Assembly: GCF_001591645.1 (NCBI RefSeq)
Contig: NZ_BCVH01000004.1
Location: forward strand, 186,001 to 250,000
Direction of reading: 5' to 3'
Length of the DNA: 64,000 bases
From: Robertmurraya korlensis NBRC 107688
GTDB taxonomy: Bacteria; Bacillota; Bacilli; Bacillales; Cytobacillaceae
A program made the translations under genes and the position numbers. Positions within the stretch are counted from its first letter, which is position 1; each line of letters begins with the position of its first letter. Shown piece after piece: positions 26,661 through 36,613 of the stretch. The notes beneath the pieces were generated by a model, which worked only from the letters and a program-made list of their open reading frames with translations, was not told the DNA's origin and made no database searches.

Positions 26661-27755
26661 ATGGATTTTTTATCGTTCCATATCGACTATGATATGTTAA
26701 AAGATTTAGGGATTTCTATAGGAATCTTGCTTTTATTTATTCTATTTAGAAATCTATTTACGAAGTATGTGTTTCAGTTGATTTTAAAATTATCTAGAAA
26801 AACACCAACGGATTTTTTCACCCAAATATGCTTAAGCTTTGAACGCCCAATCGGCTGGTTATTCATTATTATTGGTTTGTATTGGGCAATGGAGTATTTT
26901 CCCTTTATCGAACAACATAATGCGCTATTTTTAAAATTTTTACGTTCGATGGTGATTGTGACTATTACGTGGGGATTATTTAATCTTTCGTCTCCTACCA
27001 CAGGGATAATCATGAGTGTGAATCAAAAGATTAATAGTAAGATAGATTTAATTTTGATTCCATTTATCTCCAGGACCGTTCGTGTAATTATCATTGCCAT
27101 CAGCATCAGTATTATTGGTCAGGAATTTGATTACGATGTTAATGGCTTGGTCGCAGGTCTTGGATTAGGTGGTCTCGCTTTTGCTTTAGCTGCAAAGGAA
27201 GCGGTAGGAAATTTGATTGGTGGAATTGTAATTGTAACGGAAAAACCTTTTTCAATTGGAGATTGGATCCTCACACCAAGTGTAGAGGGAACGGTAGAAG
27301 ATATCAATTTTAGAAGCACGAAGGTACGAACGTTTAGTCAGGCTTTAGTAACTGTTCCGAATTCAACCTTAGCAAACGAACCAATCACCAACTGGAGCCG
27401 CATGGGGAAAAGGCGAATTACTTTCCACTTGGGACTAAACTATAATTCCACTAAAGATCAAATTCAAAGAGTCGTTCATCGGGTGGAGCATATGTTACGG
27501 AATCATGAGGACGTTCACCCCGATACAATTATGGTTGCGTTTGATCAATATAATGATAGCAGCTTGGATATTCTATTATACTTTTTCACAAACACGACCG
27601 TTTGGGGTGAACATGTGAAAGTTAAACACGAAATCAATATAGCGATTATGGGGATTTTAGAAGAAGAGGGAGTCGAAGTGGCTTTTCCAAGCAGAACGAT
27701 TTATGTCTCACAGCAATCCAGTGACTTACTTCAAACAATGGGTTCATACGAATAA
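26661..27755 (+). CDS. MscS-family small-conductance mechanosensitive channel
   Basis: 364 residues: four N-terminal membrane segments (about 10-135), the pore helix rich in Gly/Ala (GLVAGLGLGGLAFALAAKEAVGNLIGG), a beta domain (FSIGDWILTPSVEGTVEDINFRST, VPNSTLAN) and an alpha/beta C-terminal domain. It releases solutes during hypo-osmotic shock. It belongs to the Bacillus YkuT/YhdY-like group by layout. Confidence 0.9.
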   Translation: MDFLSFHIDYDMLKDLGISIGILLLFILFRNLFTKYVFQLILKLSRKTPTDFFTQICLSFERPIGWLFIIIGLYWAMEYFPFIEQHNALFLKFLRSMVIVTITWGLFNLSSPTTGIIMSVNQKINSKIDLILIPFISRTVRVIIIAISISIIGQEFDYDVNGLVAGLGLGGLAFALAAKEAVGNLIGGIVIVTEKPFSIGDWILTPSVEGTVEDINFRSTKVRTFSQALVTVPNSTLANEPITNWSRMGKRRITFHLGLNYNSTKDQIQRVVHRVEHMLRNHEDVHPDTIMVAFDQYNDSSLDILLYFFTNTTVWGEHVKVKHEINIAIMGILEEEGVEVAFPSRTIYVSQQSSDLLQTMGSYE

Positions 27756-27766
27756 ATATGATCTTC

Positions 27767-27806
27767 TTTGAGTCTACCGTATATTTGACGGTAGGTTCTT
27801 TTTTTA
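27767..27806 (+). terminator. Intrinsic terminator of the channel gene
   Basis: CTACCGT / ACGGTAG stem, then TTCTTTTTTT. Confidence 0.8.
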
Positions 27807-27894
27807 TTTCGTAAGACCATATAAATAAAGAAGGATTCTACCTGGACTTTGTTGAATTATTTGATACTCGCATATAGACAAGGGGATAACGACG

Positions 27895-28740
27895 GTGAAA
27901 AAGGAATTGCAGTATATTGGCGAAAAAATCGTAAAAAATGAAGATAGATTGGCTAATCGAATTTCGGAGTTAATTGATTCCGATTATTCTACAAGTTTAA
28001 GTAAATCGGGGGCTCCTGAATTAGAGGTCCATGCTTACAGAGCGGAACTAGTAGGATACTTCGGAAGGGCACTATACGAGGACAGGGAGATAATTCAGGA
28101 TCAAGTGGTTGGATGGGGGAAAAGGGCAGCTGCGTTTGCCATGAAGTACCATGTGTCATTAAGCAATGCCTTACGAGCAGTAACCTTCTATCGTAGCATT
28201 CTATGGGATGTATTTACTGACGAGCTAAAGGAAAAACAATTTGCAGCCATTACGATGCTTGATGTATCTAAAATCATTGACCCTTTAATCGATAGAGCAC
28301 TTCAAGTAATGAGCGAAGTTTATGAAAAAAGAAACACAGAATTAATGAATATTGCCTATTCCGCGGTAGAAGAACTATCCGTTCCCGTGGTTGTTATTAC
28401 AAAAGGGATTGCGGTAATTCCACTTATTGGATCAATTGACACCAACCGGGCACAATTGATTATGGAAACAGCGCTTACTGAAGGATCACGACTCCAGTTA
28501 GATTCCCTGATTCTTGATGTATCTGGTGTGCCCATCATTGATACGATGGTAGCTGACCAGCTATATAAAATCTTAACCGCTTTAAAACTAAGCGGAATTG
28601 AACCTTTGATTACAGGAATTCGTCCGGAATTGGCTCAAACGATTGTAAATATTGGATTACATTTTAATGAAGTAACAACCCAATCATCATTGGAGAATGC
28701 GTTAGGAAAATTAGGATTTACCGTACAAAAAAGCCGGTAA
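27895..28740 (+). CDS. RsbR-type STAS-domain protein (stressosome component)
   Basis: 281 residues from GTG with AAGGGG upstream. The N-terminal RsbR-type helical domain (about 1-150) precedes a linker helix and a C-terminal STAS domain (about 165-275; VIPLIGSIDTNRAQLIMET, LDSLILDVSGVPIIDTMVADQLYK). Such proteins build stressosomes with RsbS/RsbT and control SigB or related outputs; the STAS Ser/Thr sites for RsbT kinase fit SGVPIIDT. It precedes a SulP transporter gene but is separated by a terminator. RsbRD/YqhA is the closest type. Confidence 0.82.
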   Translation: MKKELQYIGEKIVKNEDRLANRISELIDSDYSTSLSKSGAPELEVHAYRAELVGYFGRALYEDREIIQDQVVGWGKRAAAFAMKYHVSLSNALRAVTFYRSILWDVFTDELKEKQFAAITMLDVSKIIDPLIDRALQVMSEVYEKRNTELMNIAYSAVEELSVPVVVITKGIAVIPLIGSIDTNRAQLIMETALTEGSRLQLDSLILDVSGVPIIDTMVADQLYKILTALKLSGIEPLITGIRPELAQTIVNIGLHFNEVTTQSSLENALGKLGFTVQKSR

Positions 28741-28755
28741 AACATGTAAGCTCAG

Positions 28756-28800
28756 TAATAGCCCTAATTGGTTCATAACCAGTTAGGGCTATTTTTAATT
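28756..28800 (+). terminator. Intrinsic terminator of the RsbR-like gene
   Basis: TAGCCCTAA ... TTAGGGCTA with an inner TGGTT/AACCA extension, then TTTTTAATT. Confidence 0.85.
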
Positions 28801-28848
28801 CATTACTTTTCTTCCTATGTTCATACTAAGGAAAAAGGAGGGAATTTG

Positions 28849-30297
28849 ATGGGACAGCTTACATACAAGCAGTCGTGGTTCGGAAATGTAAAAGGCGATA
28901 TTTTATCAGGTATCGTCGTGGCTTTAGCACTGATACCTGAGGCGATTGCTTTTTCCATTATTGCAGGTGTTGACCCAATGGTCGGGTTATACGCTTCTTT
29001 TACCATCGCTGTGACGATCTCGTTTCTTGGCGGAAGGCCGGGAATGATATCTGCTGCTACAGGTGCGATGGCCTTGTTATTTATTGATTTGGTAGCAAAC
29101 TACGGCATTCACTACTTATTAGCTGCAACGGTGTTAACTGGAATTATTCAAATTTTGTTTGGTGTTTTTAAGTTAGCACGGTATATGAAATTTATTCCGC
29201 GGTCTGTTATGGTTGGTTTCGTTAATGCGTTGGCCATTCTCATTTTCACTTCACAGCTACAGCATTTTGAAGATGAGAGTGTCATCATCTATCTATTAGT
29301 TGGATTAACTTTAGCCATCATCTATTTATTTCCTTATCTCACAAAGGCTGTACCTTCTACATTAGTTGCTATTGTTGCAATTACAGCCCTGTCGATTTTT
29401 ATGAACTACGGAGTACGTACGGTTGGAGATATGGGGGAGATTTCGAAAACATTGCCAGCTTTTTTTCTGCCAGATGTTCCACTAACTATCGAAACACTAA
29501 TGATAATTTTTCCCTATTCGCTAGCGCTAGCTGTTGTCGGACTTCTTGAGTCATTATTAACAGCCACGATTGTAGATGATATGACTGATACCGATAGCGA
29601 TAAGAACATGGAAAGCAGGGGACAGGGCATCGCAAATATCATTACTGGATTTTTCGGGGGGATGGCTGGTTGTGCGATGATCGGTCAGTCAGTAATTAAT
29701 GTAAAGTCAGGTGGGCGTGGAAGATTATCTGCTTTCGTCGCAGGGGTGTTTCTAATTTTTCTAATTGTTGTACTTGGGGATATTGTGGTTCGTATTCCAA
29801 TGGGTGCTTTAGCAGGGGTAATGATTATGGTATCTATTAGTACGTTTGATTGGAATTCAATTAGAACCCTTCATTTGGTACCACGAAGTGATGCGGTTGT
29901 CATGGTCGTAACCGTGTTAACAGTTGTCTTCACTCATAACCTAGCGATTGGGGTTTTTACAGGAATTCTACTAAGTGCGATCTTCTTTGTCTCGAAGATT
30001 TCAAAAGTAAGTGTAGATAGTAAACTTGAGGGTAATAGAAGAACATATACGGTTAAAGGGGAATTATTCTTTGCGTCTGTGACAGAATTAGTGACTCAGT
30101 TTGACTATAAGGAAAACGTCAAAAATGTGGAGATTAACTTAAGCTGCTCGCATATATGGGATGATTCCGCTGTCGCTGCCGTTGATAAAATTGTGAACAA
30201 ATTCGAAGAAAATAACATAGTTGTAAATGTAACAGGATTAAATGAAGACAGTAACGAATTAGTAAGTAAACTAGCTAATAAACTTGGATCACATTAA
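28849..30297 (+). CDS. SulP-family anion transporter with STAS domain (copy 1)
   Basis: 482 residues from ATG 28849, which has AAAGGAGGG upstream; an ATG at 28768 lies before the terminator and is unlikely. About 12 membrane segments with the SLC26 pattern ([51 protein letters not shown]) and a C-terminal STAS domain (about 395-475, [15 protein letters not shown]). Sulfate, bicarbonate or other anions are possible; BicA-like bicarbonate/Na+ symport is one option. A universal stress protein gene follows by about 10 bp. Confidence 0.88.
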   Translation: MGQLTYKQSWFGNVKGDILSGIVVALALIPEAIAFSIIAGVDPMVGLYASFTIAVTISFLGGRPGMISAATGAMALLFIDLVANYGIHYLLAATVLTGIIQILFGVFKLARYMKFIPRSVMVGFVNALAILIFTSQLQHFEDESVIIYLLVGLTLAIIYLFPYLTKAVPSTLVAIVAITALSIFMNYGVRTVGDMGEISKTLPAFFLPDVPLTIETLMIIFPYSLALAVVGLLESLLTATIVDDMTDTDSDKNMESRGQGIANIITGFFGGMAGCAMIGQSVINVKSGGRGRLSAFVAGVFLIFLIVVLGDIVVRIPMGALAGVMIMVSISTFDWNSIRTLHLVPRSDAVVMVVTVLTVVFTHNLAIGVFTGILLSAIFFVSKISKVSVDSKLEGNRRTYTVKGELFFASVTELVTQFDYKENVKNVEINLSCSHIWDDSAVAAVDKIVNKFEENNIVVNVTGLNEDSNELVSKLANKLGSH

Positions 30298-30307
30298 TGG
30301 GGGTAGA

Positions 30308-30730
30308 ATGATGTATAAAAAAATCCTTTTGGCATCAGATGGATCGGAACACTCCAAACGAGCAGCAGCAAATGCCATTCACATAGCCCAATGCTCCAAA
30401 GGTTCAATAATGGAAGTAGTATATGTAGTAGATGCAGATAAAGCCAAATCAGACGTATTAAGTAATTGGAACACGGCCGATATCGGTGATAAACGGAAGG
30501 AACGAATGAAAGATATTGAAAAAATGGCGAAGGAAGCAGGAGTTTCTTATAAATTAACGATCCTTCACGGCGAGCCTGGTCCTGCCATTGTAGACTATAC
30601 AAATAAAAATAAATTTGAAATCGTTATCATTGGTAGCAGAGGATTAAACGGACTACAGGAATTTGTGTTAGGAAGCGTTAGTCACAAGGTGGCGAAACGC
30701 GCAAACTGCCCGGTTTTAATCGTCAAATGA
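30308..30730 (+). CDS. Universal stress protein, UspA family
   Basis: About 140 residues from ATG 30308 (next codon is also ATG), with GGGGGT upstream. Nucleotide-binding Usp pattern: ILLASDGSEHSKRAA at the start, and GSRGLNGLQEFVLGSVSHKVAKRANCPVLIVK with the G-2x-G-9x-G(S/T) ATP motif. It is translationally close to the SulP gene and probably in one transcript; SulP-Usp pairs are common and suggest regulation of the transporter. Confidence 0.9.
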   Translation: MMYKKILLASDGSEHSKRAAANAIHIAQCSKGSIMEVVYVVDADKAKSDVLSNWNTADIGDKRKERMKDIEKMAKEAGVSYKLTILHGEPGPAIVDYTNKNKFEIVIIGSRGLNGLQEFVLGSVSHKVAKRANCPVLIVK

Positions 30731-30760
30731 AGAAAGACCACATACTGTGGTCTTTCTTAG
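30730..30760. terminator. Bidirectional intrinsic terminator
   Basis: AAGAAAGACCACA / TGTGGTCTTTCTT 13-bp perfect stem between convergent genes. Confidence 0.8.
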
Positions 30761-32003
30761 CTTAATTTTCGTGCTTCTACTAATAATTGTCTCTCCGGCT
30801 TCTTAGCTAATAATGCACAACTTAAACCAATCAGTGGAAACAACATGAGAAGAAACAAACTTTCCGTATAGCTTTGGAACAGGTCAAATCCTAATCCTAA
30901 TGGTAGTGGACCGCAGGCAGAACCAATGACCATAACCATGGCTGCGATTCCACTAATGCTACCTAAATACTTTCTGCCAAAATAATTTGGCCATACAATG
31001 TTTAGCGTAATACGCTCAATTCCTGAGCCAATTCCCCAAAGGACTCCAAAAAGAACCCCGATTGCTGCACTGTTTGCCTGTGTTAGAACAAATAACACCA
31101 CAATCTCCATGACAAACACCGTAAACAGCAACACACTGGTTTTTACTTTTTCCACAATAAAACCGGATATGAAGGAAATAGGAAAACCAACAATTGCCAT
31201 TAAACTAAGTACAGTTGCCGCCATTTGCGGAGATAACTGACTTTGCCCAAAAATGGATAACAGATGAAATGTCATCGCTGTATTAACTAGAGCGGGGATT
31301 CCGACACAAATTAACACAGCCCAGAAGGTTCTCGTTCGCATGGCTTCTTTTAAAGTCCAATCATCCTCTACATGAACAGAGGCTTCCTGTTTATCGCTTG
31401 CCTTTCCACCGGGAACAGTAAGTCCATCTGGCACTAGACCAATATCCTCAGGACGGTTGCGCACCCCAAAGAACGCAACAGGAACAAAAACAACTAAAAG
31501 AAGGACACCCCATACTTGCCAGGCAGTCTGCCAGCTCCATGTGTTAATGATCCATGCATTTGCCAGGGGGAAAAAGGCAGCACTTGCGACTCCGCCGATG
31601 GCCATAAAGCTTAATGCACGACCTCGTTTTTTTATAAACCATTGTGGGACAAGTGTATTTGGGACCAACGTCATACTTCCTTGACCAAATAGTCGAATTA
31701 AGAAAAAGCCAATTCCCATCATCCATGTGTTTGTCACAAAGCTGTTAAAGAAGCAGGCAAAAGCTAGTACGCTGCCGACAATGACCATCATCATTCGTTG
31801 GCCTAGCTTATCGACGAGTCTTCCCATAAACATCATCAATAAGCCAGCACATAATGTAGCCACACTATACAAACTAGAAATCTCGGTTCGTGACCAACCA
31901 AAGCTTTTTATGTATTCATCAATGAAGACGGAATTGGAATAGGTTTGCCCTGGACCTGATCCGAATAAATGGATGTTTTTTCATGATGCATTCTTTTATT
32001 CAA
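30757..32003 (-). pseudogene. MFS transporter with first membrane helix lost by deletion/frameshift
   Basis: The frame from TTG 31872 to 30757 encodes 371 residues of an MFS protein (GRLVDKLGQRMMM signature, about 11 TM). Further upstream in the same frame the family sequence continues (FGSGPGQTYSNSVFIDEYIK, then SFGWSRTEISS) until a TGA at about 31985, with no start. A ribosome site (GAAGGAAG, 32011-32018) and start (TTG 32003 or ATG 31991) are present but in another frame, reading NKRMHHEKTSIY. So the start region and body are out of frame and the sequence for TM1 is missing. A truncated protein from TTG 31872 would lack TM1 and has no ribosome site. Confidence 0.7.
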
Positions 32004-32225
32004 ATAAACACTTCCTTCGTAAACAGAACTAAAAAACCCTAATTAAACTATATACGATTTCTACCTATTTTTCTCTTACTCTTTTTTATTTGAAAAAATA
32101 TAGGTTTATAGTGTTTATCTAAATATAATTGAGTATGTAAGAGGAAACGGTAGATGTTTGCGCTTTCACTCAATTTCACAATTTATTCACAATCTTATAT
32201 ACTTGATTTTGTTAAAAACGGCCCC

Positions 32226-32248
32226 GACTTTCATGAGAGTTGAAAGTC
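32226..32248 (+). promoter_or_regulatory. Hairpin in the leader of the second SulP gene
   Basis: GACTTTCA / TGAAAGTC, an 8-bp perfect stem with a 7-nt loop, 32 bp upstream of the ATG. No T-tract follows. Function unknown; mRNA stability or an operator are possible. The rest of 32004-32279 is AT-rich and holds no gene. Confidence 0.4.
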
Positions 32249-32279
32249 AGTACAAATAATTGAAAAGAAGAGGTGCTTC

Positions 32280-33758
32280 ATGAATTTAAACACAATTAAA
32301 TATGAATGGTTTGGGAACATCAAAGGAGATGTTTTGGCAGGTCTTGTTGTGGCAATGGCCTTGATCCCAGAGGCTATTGCCTTCTCGATTATTGCAGGAG
32401 TAGATCCAATGGTGGGTCTGTATGCTTCCTTCTGTATTGCAGTTGTTATTGCCTTTGTAGGTGGTAGACCGGGGATGATTTCTGCTGCAACAGGTGCGAC
32501 AGCCTTATTGATGACCACATTAGTTGCAGAACACGGACTTCAGTACCTGTTAGCTGCGACCATTTTGACTGGGATTATTCAAATTGTCATGGGTGTGCTG
32601 AAATTAGGGAGACTCATGAAATTTGTTCCGCGGTCAGTTATGGTGGGATTTGTTAATGCCTTAGCAATCCTAATTTTCACAAGCCAATTAACTCACTTTG
32701 TTGGAGAATCATGGGCGATGTATGCGATGGTAGCGGGAGCATTGGCTATTATTTATCTCTTGCCTCGTCTAACTAAGGCTGTTCCATCTCCTTTAGTTGC
32801 TATCGGAGTGATCACTGCTATTGCTATTTTTACAGCTAGTGGTGTTCGTACCATTGGAGATATGGGTGAATTAACACAAGCGCTGCCTATGTTTTTACTG
32901 CCTGATATTCCGTTAACTTTTGAGACGTTGCAAATCATTTTCCCGTATTCACTTTCGATTGCGATTGTTGGATTAGTAGAGTCCTTGCTAACAGCAACGA
33001 TTGTTGATGACATGACTGATACGAAAAGTGATAAGAACAAAGAGGCACGTGGTCAAGGGATTGCTAATATCGTTTCTGGACTATTCGGTGGAATGGCTGG
33101 TTGTGCCATGATTGGTCAATCGGTGATCAATGTCAAATCTGGTGGACGCGGCCGACTCTCAGCCTTTGTGGCAGGTGTGTTCTTAATGATTCTCATCTTA
33201 GTATTAAATGATTTCCTTGTTCAAATTCCGATGGCAGCCCTTGTAGGTGTCATGATTATGGTATCCATTGGTACATTTGACTGGAGTTCACTTAAATCCC
33301 TTCACAAAACACCGATTACAGATACAATTGTAATGATTGCTACTGTTGTTACGGTACTGATGACACATGACTTATCTATAGGTGTATTACTAGGTATTAT
33401 CTTAAGTGCGATCTTCTTCGCTTCTAAAATATCTAAGGTGAAGGTCACGACATTAGCTTCTGAACAATCTCATAAAAAGTACTACCGAGTATCAGGACAA
33501 TTGTTCTTTGCTTCCGTAACTGATTTTGTAGAATGTTTTAATTATAATGAAGATGTGAAAGAGGTAAGTATTGACTTAACCGAGGCCCATCTTTGGGATG
33601 ATTCAGCGGTAGGTGCGATTGATAAAATCGTCATTAAATACCACCAAAATGGAGTCAAAGTTAATTTGGTAGGATTGAATAAAGAAAGCAATAAATTAAT
33701 AGATAAATTAGCCGTTCATAACAAACCAGGTGGCCTAGAGAAAGTAGTAGGACATTAA
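32280..33758 (+). CDS. SulP-family anion transporter with STAS domain (copy 2)
   Basis: 492 residues, collinear with the copy at 28849 over its whole length and near-identical in the core motifs ([41 protein letters not shown] broken by family variation). C-terminal STAS ([14 protein letters not shown]). GAAGAGGTG precedes ATG. The two copies are about 3.5 kb apart in the same direction, suggesting duplication within this locus; divergence is large enough that they likely differ in regulation or affinity. Confidence 0.88.
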   Translation: MNLNTIKYEWFGNIKGDVLAGLVVAMALIPEAIAFSIIAGVDPMVGLYASFCIAVVIAFVGGRPGMISAATGATALLMTTLVAEHGLQYLLAATILTGIIQIVMGVLKLGRLMKFVPRSVMVGFVNALAILIFTSQLTHFVGESWAMYAMVAGALAIIYLLPRLTKAVPSPLVAIGVITAIAIFTASGVRTIGDMGELTQALPMFLLPDIPLTFETLQIIFPYSLSIAIVGLVESLLTATIVDDMTDTKSDKNKEARGQGIANIVSGLFGGMAGCAMIGQSVINVKSGGRGRLSAFVAGVFLMILILVLNDFLVQIPMAALVGVMIMVSIGTFDWSSLKSLHKTPITDTIVMIATVVTVLMTHDLSIGVLLGIILSAIFFASKISKVKVTTLASEQSHKKYYRVSGQLFFASVTDFVECFNYNEDVKEVSIDLTEAHLWDDSAVGAIDKIVIKYHQNGVKVNLVGLNKESNKLIDKLAVHNKPGGLEKVVGH

Positions 33759-33764
33759 TATATG

Positions 33765-33797
33765 ACCACAAAGCGATTGTGCTTTGTGGTTTTTTTA
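33765..33797 (+). terminator. Intrinsic terminator of the second SulP gene
   Basis: ACCACAAAGC / GCTTTGTGGT 10-bp stem followed by TTTTTTT. Confidence 0.9.
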
Positions 33798-33866
33798 TGG
33801 TGAAGCTGTTGAAATAAATTTGAGAGGAAGATAAAAGGACTTAGAAATGACCTCTGTCTCCTATTG

Positions 33867-34028
33867 TTATTTTGTTTTTTTATTATTAATTGAATTCTCT
33901 AATTGCTGTGCATTTTCTAATCCAGTCTCACTAAACGCATTATCACTATTAACCATGTCCGAAGTAGGAATTCGGTCCAACGTATGATCTGCTTTGTTCG
34001 ATCCTCTTTGTAGCTTATTCTTTTCCAT
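33867..34028 (-). CDS. Small hydrophilic protein, 53 aa, unknown
   Basis: ATG at 34028 follows GAAGGA with 6-nt spacing. The product is polar (MEKNKLQRGSNKADHTLD ... NSDNAFSETGLENAQQLE, ending NNKKTK) with no Cys or membrane segment. The composition and the balanced codon use look real rather than random. It resembles small Bacillus spore or stress proteins in style, but I cannot assign a family. Confidence 0.55.
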   Translation of the reverse strand: MEKNKLQRGSNKADHTLDRIPTSDMVNSDNAFSETGLENAQQLENSINNKKTK

Positions 34029-34248
34029 TTGTGTTCCTTCTTCATCTTTTACTGTTACTTTAACCTATTTGAGTTGGGCTATTCACAGGAGAAAATACTA
34101 GTTACTCTCTTACCCCCAGCAGTTACCCATTTTATCTTAATGAGATTTATTCATTTTGATCTATAAAGGCTAAAGGATGATAATAAATCCTATTGCTTTT
34201 GGAGAATCTAACTGTATTCATAACACTTCAAAAAACGGAGGAATCATC

Positions 34249-34392
34249 TTGGGCGTTGAAGCGGAACAGATTCAATATTGTGAGAACTGCAAAGAGGACA
34301 CCCTTCATAAAACCTATGAAGATGCAATGGAAATTATATACCGGTGTACACAGTGCGAAGAAGAGTTAGAGGTCTTTAAATCCTTCTTTTAA
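34249..34392 (+). CDS. Small zinc-ribbon-like protein, 47 aa
   Basis: TTG 34249 has GGAGG 9 nt upstream; an in-frame ATG at 34177 has no site. Two CxxC knuckles (YCENCKED and RCTQCEEE) 25 residues apart predict a zinc ribbon. The rest is acidic. It lies 64 bp upstream of the DUF421 gene in the same direction. Possible nucleic-acid or protein-binding role; not recognised. Confidence 0.6.
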   Translation: MGVEAEQIQYCENCKEDTLHKTYEDAMEIIYRCTQCEEELEVFKSFF

Positions 34393-34456
34393 TGCAAATA
34401 GATTCAATCGTAAGGGTAGCTTTGAAATTTATGTAAGATCTTAGAAGGTGATCAAG

Positions 34457-35131
34457 TTGGATTATGTACAGATGCTTGTCGATTTGCTTGGTGGTTATTT
34501 CTTTTTATTTATTATCGTGAAAATCCTTGGGAAAACCCAAATTAGTCAGATTACTCCTTTTGACTTTATATCAGCTCTTGTGTTAGGTGAATTTGTGGGA
34601 AGTGCTGTATTTGATCCGGAAATAAACCTCATTAAAATCCTATTTGGAGTAACAGTGTGGGGCCTTCTGATCTATTTGACAGAACTAACAACCCAGAAAT
34701 CGTTAAAGCTTCGGCTTTTTTTAGAAGGAAAACCATCGTTTATCATTCATGAAGGACAACTAGACTGGAAGGAACTTAAAAAGAATCACCTTGATATTAA
34801 CCAACTACAGCAATTGCTTCGATCTAAGGAAGTATTTTCTTTGCGAGATGTTGAGTACGCCATATTAGAACCGAATGGATCAATCAGTATTTTAAGAAAA
34901 CAAGAAGCAGATAAACCTACATATAGAGATCTTAAATTAAACACGATTAAACGAATGGTCCCACTGACCATTATCAGTGATGGAGAAGTGATTACGGAAC
35001 ATTTGAAAGAGTCGGGTATGGATTATCAAGCTTTAGTAAAACTATTAAATGAAAGAAATATATCTTCAGTCAAGGATGTCGCATACGCGGAATGGGAATC
35101 GGATAAAGACCTGTTCCTTCAGGTTTATTAA
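34457..35131 (+). CDS. DUF421 (YetF-family) membrane protein
   Basis: About 224 residues from TTG 34457 (GAAGGTGAT upstream; GTG 34448 sits within that site). Three N-terminal membrane segments carry the family motif LGKTQISQITPFDFISALVLGEF, followed by two cytoplasmic YetF-type domains (GKPSFIIHEGQLDWKELKK, LRSKEVFSLRDVEYAILEPNG; repeated pattern near the end, LLNERNISSVKDVAYAEWE). Members are made during sporulation or stress in Bacillus; biochemical role unknown. Confidence 0.88.
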   Translation: MDYVQMLVDLLGGYFFLFIIVKILGKTQISQITPFDFISALVLGEFVGSAVFDPEINLIKILFGVTVWGLLIYLTELTTQKSLKLRLFLEGKPSFIIHEGQLDWKELKKNHLDINQLQQLLRSKEVFSLRDVEYAILEPNGSISILRKQEADKPTYRDLKLNTIKRMVPLTIISDGEVITEHLKESGMDYQALVKLLNERNISSVKDVAYAEWESDKDLFLQVY

Positions 35132-35147
35132 AGATTTTCTATGTTTA

Positions 35148-35183
35148 AGAAAAACCCTCTGTCATTCAAAATGACAGAGGGGT
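35148..35183 (-). terminator. Intrinsic terminator of the small lipoprotein gene
   Basis: ACCCTCTGTCATT / AATGACAGAGGGG stem; the T-tract (TTTTTCTT) is on the minus-strand side. Confidence 0.85.
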
Positions 35184-35187
35184 AGCA

Positions 35188-35370
35188 TTATTCAGTTTCA
35201 GCCTCTTCTGTGTTCTCTTCGGTACCTTCTTCAGTACCTTCTTCCGTTTGATTTTCTTCTGTTTCTGTCTCTTCCGTTGTGTCTTCACTACAACCTGTGG
35301 CAAATCCAATTACCATAAAAGTTGCCAACAAAGCTAATAATCCTTTTTGGAGTTTCTTTAATTTTTCCAT
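35188..35370 (-). CDS. Small acidic lipoprotein, 60 aa
   Basis: ATG 35370 has AGGAGG 8 nt upstream (ATG 35376 is too close). A lipoprotein signal ends in FATGC with the lipidated Cys near residue 27; the mature part is about 33 residues, nearly all Glu/Thr (EETETEENQTEEGTEEGTEE). It would be a membrane-anchored acidic tail outside the cell, perhaps binding cations. No family recognised. Confidence 0.65.
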   Translation of the reverse strand: MEKLKKLQKGLLALLATFMVIGFATGCSEDTTEETETEENQTEEGTEEGTEENTEEAETE

Positions 35371-35602
35371 TTTCATTGCCTCCTCAATAGCGTTAAGTAA
35401 CTTACAAAGCTATCATACAATATAAAAAGCAAAGAAATGTCCGAGTTACCAATAATTTACACAATCAAGGAACAATATTTAACTTTTTCACATAAGGTAT
35501 ACAAAAATTTTCAATCCATCAACAAAACAATCTTAATTATTTGATTACAGATATTTGGTCATACTAACTACAAGCTATGAAGATTTAAAAAGGAGCGGTA
35601 CG

Positions 35603-35920
35603 ATGCCTAGAAAACCAGTGCAAACCGAAGAAGAGACAGATAAGGATAAGATTGTCCATTTACCGAATAATCAACCAAACAAAGATGAAGTTGAAAGCCT
35701 TTCACATATGTTAGCTGCTGTTTTGGAATATATATCGGATGAAGAGGTAGAAGAAATAGATTTTGAGTACATATTGGATCATACAGAAGGTCTTAGAAAA
35801 TGGTGGGATCGCTATCAAGAAACCAATAGGAAAAAAATTGAGGATGAAATAAGAGATTCACTAAGTGGACTATCTTTTGAAGAGTTACAAAAAATCCGAG
35901 AACAGATCAAAGAAAAGTAG
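35603..35920 (+). CDS. Hypothetical protein, 105 aa, helical
   Basis: ATG 35603 follows AAAAAGGAG; the frame is open further upstream but without a site. Begins PRKPVQTEEETDKDKIV, then helical segments (VESLSHMLAAVLEYISDEEVEEI; LRKWWDRYQETNRKKIEDEI; LSFEELQKIREQIKEK). Soluble, acidic, no Cys. The last segment looks like a coiled-coil end. Function unknown. Confidence 0.6.
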   Translation: MPRKPVQTEEETDKDKIVHLPNNQPNKDEVESLSHMLAAVLEYISDEEVEEIDFEYILDHTEGLRKWWDRYQETNRKKIEDEIRDSLSGLSFEELQKIREQIKEK

Positions 35921-36052
35921 GATTGATATCATTAACTAACTTTTGCATTCCGTCATAGGGATGCTTATTTTGTTTGGTTATAAAAGTCAGTATGTATTTT
36001 CATATTTTTCCCATGATATAATAGGAATATCTGTTCGTAGTAAGGGAAAGCC

Positions 36053-36613
36053 ATGCTAAATAGTGAAGAAGATATATGTAAACTTATTCAAGAAGATGAG
36101 AAAATGATGAATGTGTTAAGGGCTGCAAAATCACTTGAATTACCAGACTGGTGGATATGTGCGGGATTTGTACGCTCGAAAATATGGGATACATTGCACC
36201 ATTTCAAGGATAGAACGGACACGCCCGATGTTGATGTGATTTACTATGACCAAGAGAATATAGATAAATTAAAGAGAATCTTTCCGAATATCCCTTGGTC
36301 AGTAAAAAATGAAGCAAGAATGCATCTCAAGAACAATCTTCCACCTTACTCATCATCTGTAGATGCTATCTCAAAATTTCCAGAAACCGCTACGGCACTT
36401 GGTGTAAAATTGGACGGGAATGACAAGGTCATTCTTACCGCTCCTTGTGGAATTAAAGACGTAATTAATCTAGAAGTCAGGCCTACGTTATTCTTTACGG
36501 AATCAAAGGATCGGGCTGCTATATATGAGGAACGAATACATAAGAAGAATTGGAAATCCATTTGGCATAAGGTAAAGGTGTATCACCTTGCTACTGAGGG
36601 GAGTAGGGAATGA
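36053..36613 (+). CDS. Nucleotidyltransferase family protein (DUF925 / PF06042 type)
   Basis: 186 residues. WICAGFVRSKIWDTLHHF and DTPDVDVIYYD give the GFVR and DxD elements of this nucleotidyltransferase-like family; the C-terminal YEERIHKKNWKSIWHKVKV is also typical. The last 4 bp overlap the NUDIX gene (ATGA), so the two are translationally coupled. Substrate unknown. Confidence 0.82.
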   Translation: MLNSEEDICKLIQEDEKMMNVLRAAKSLELPDWWICAGFVRSKIWDTLHHFKDRTDTPDVDVIYYDQENIDKLKRIFPNIPWSVKNEARMHLKNNLPPYSSSVDAISKFPETATALGVKLDGNDKVILTAPCGIKDVINLEVRPTLFFTESKDRAAIYEERIHKKNWKSIWHKVKVYHLATEGSRE

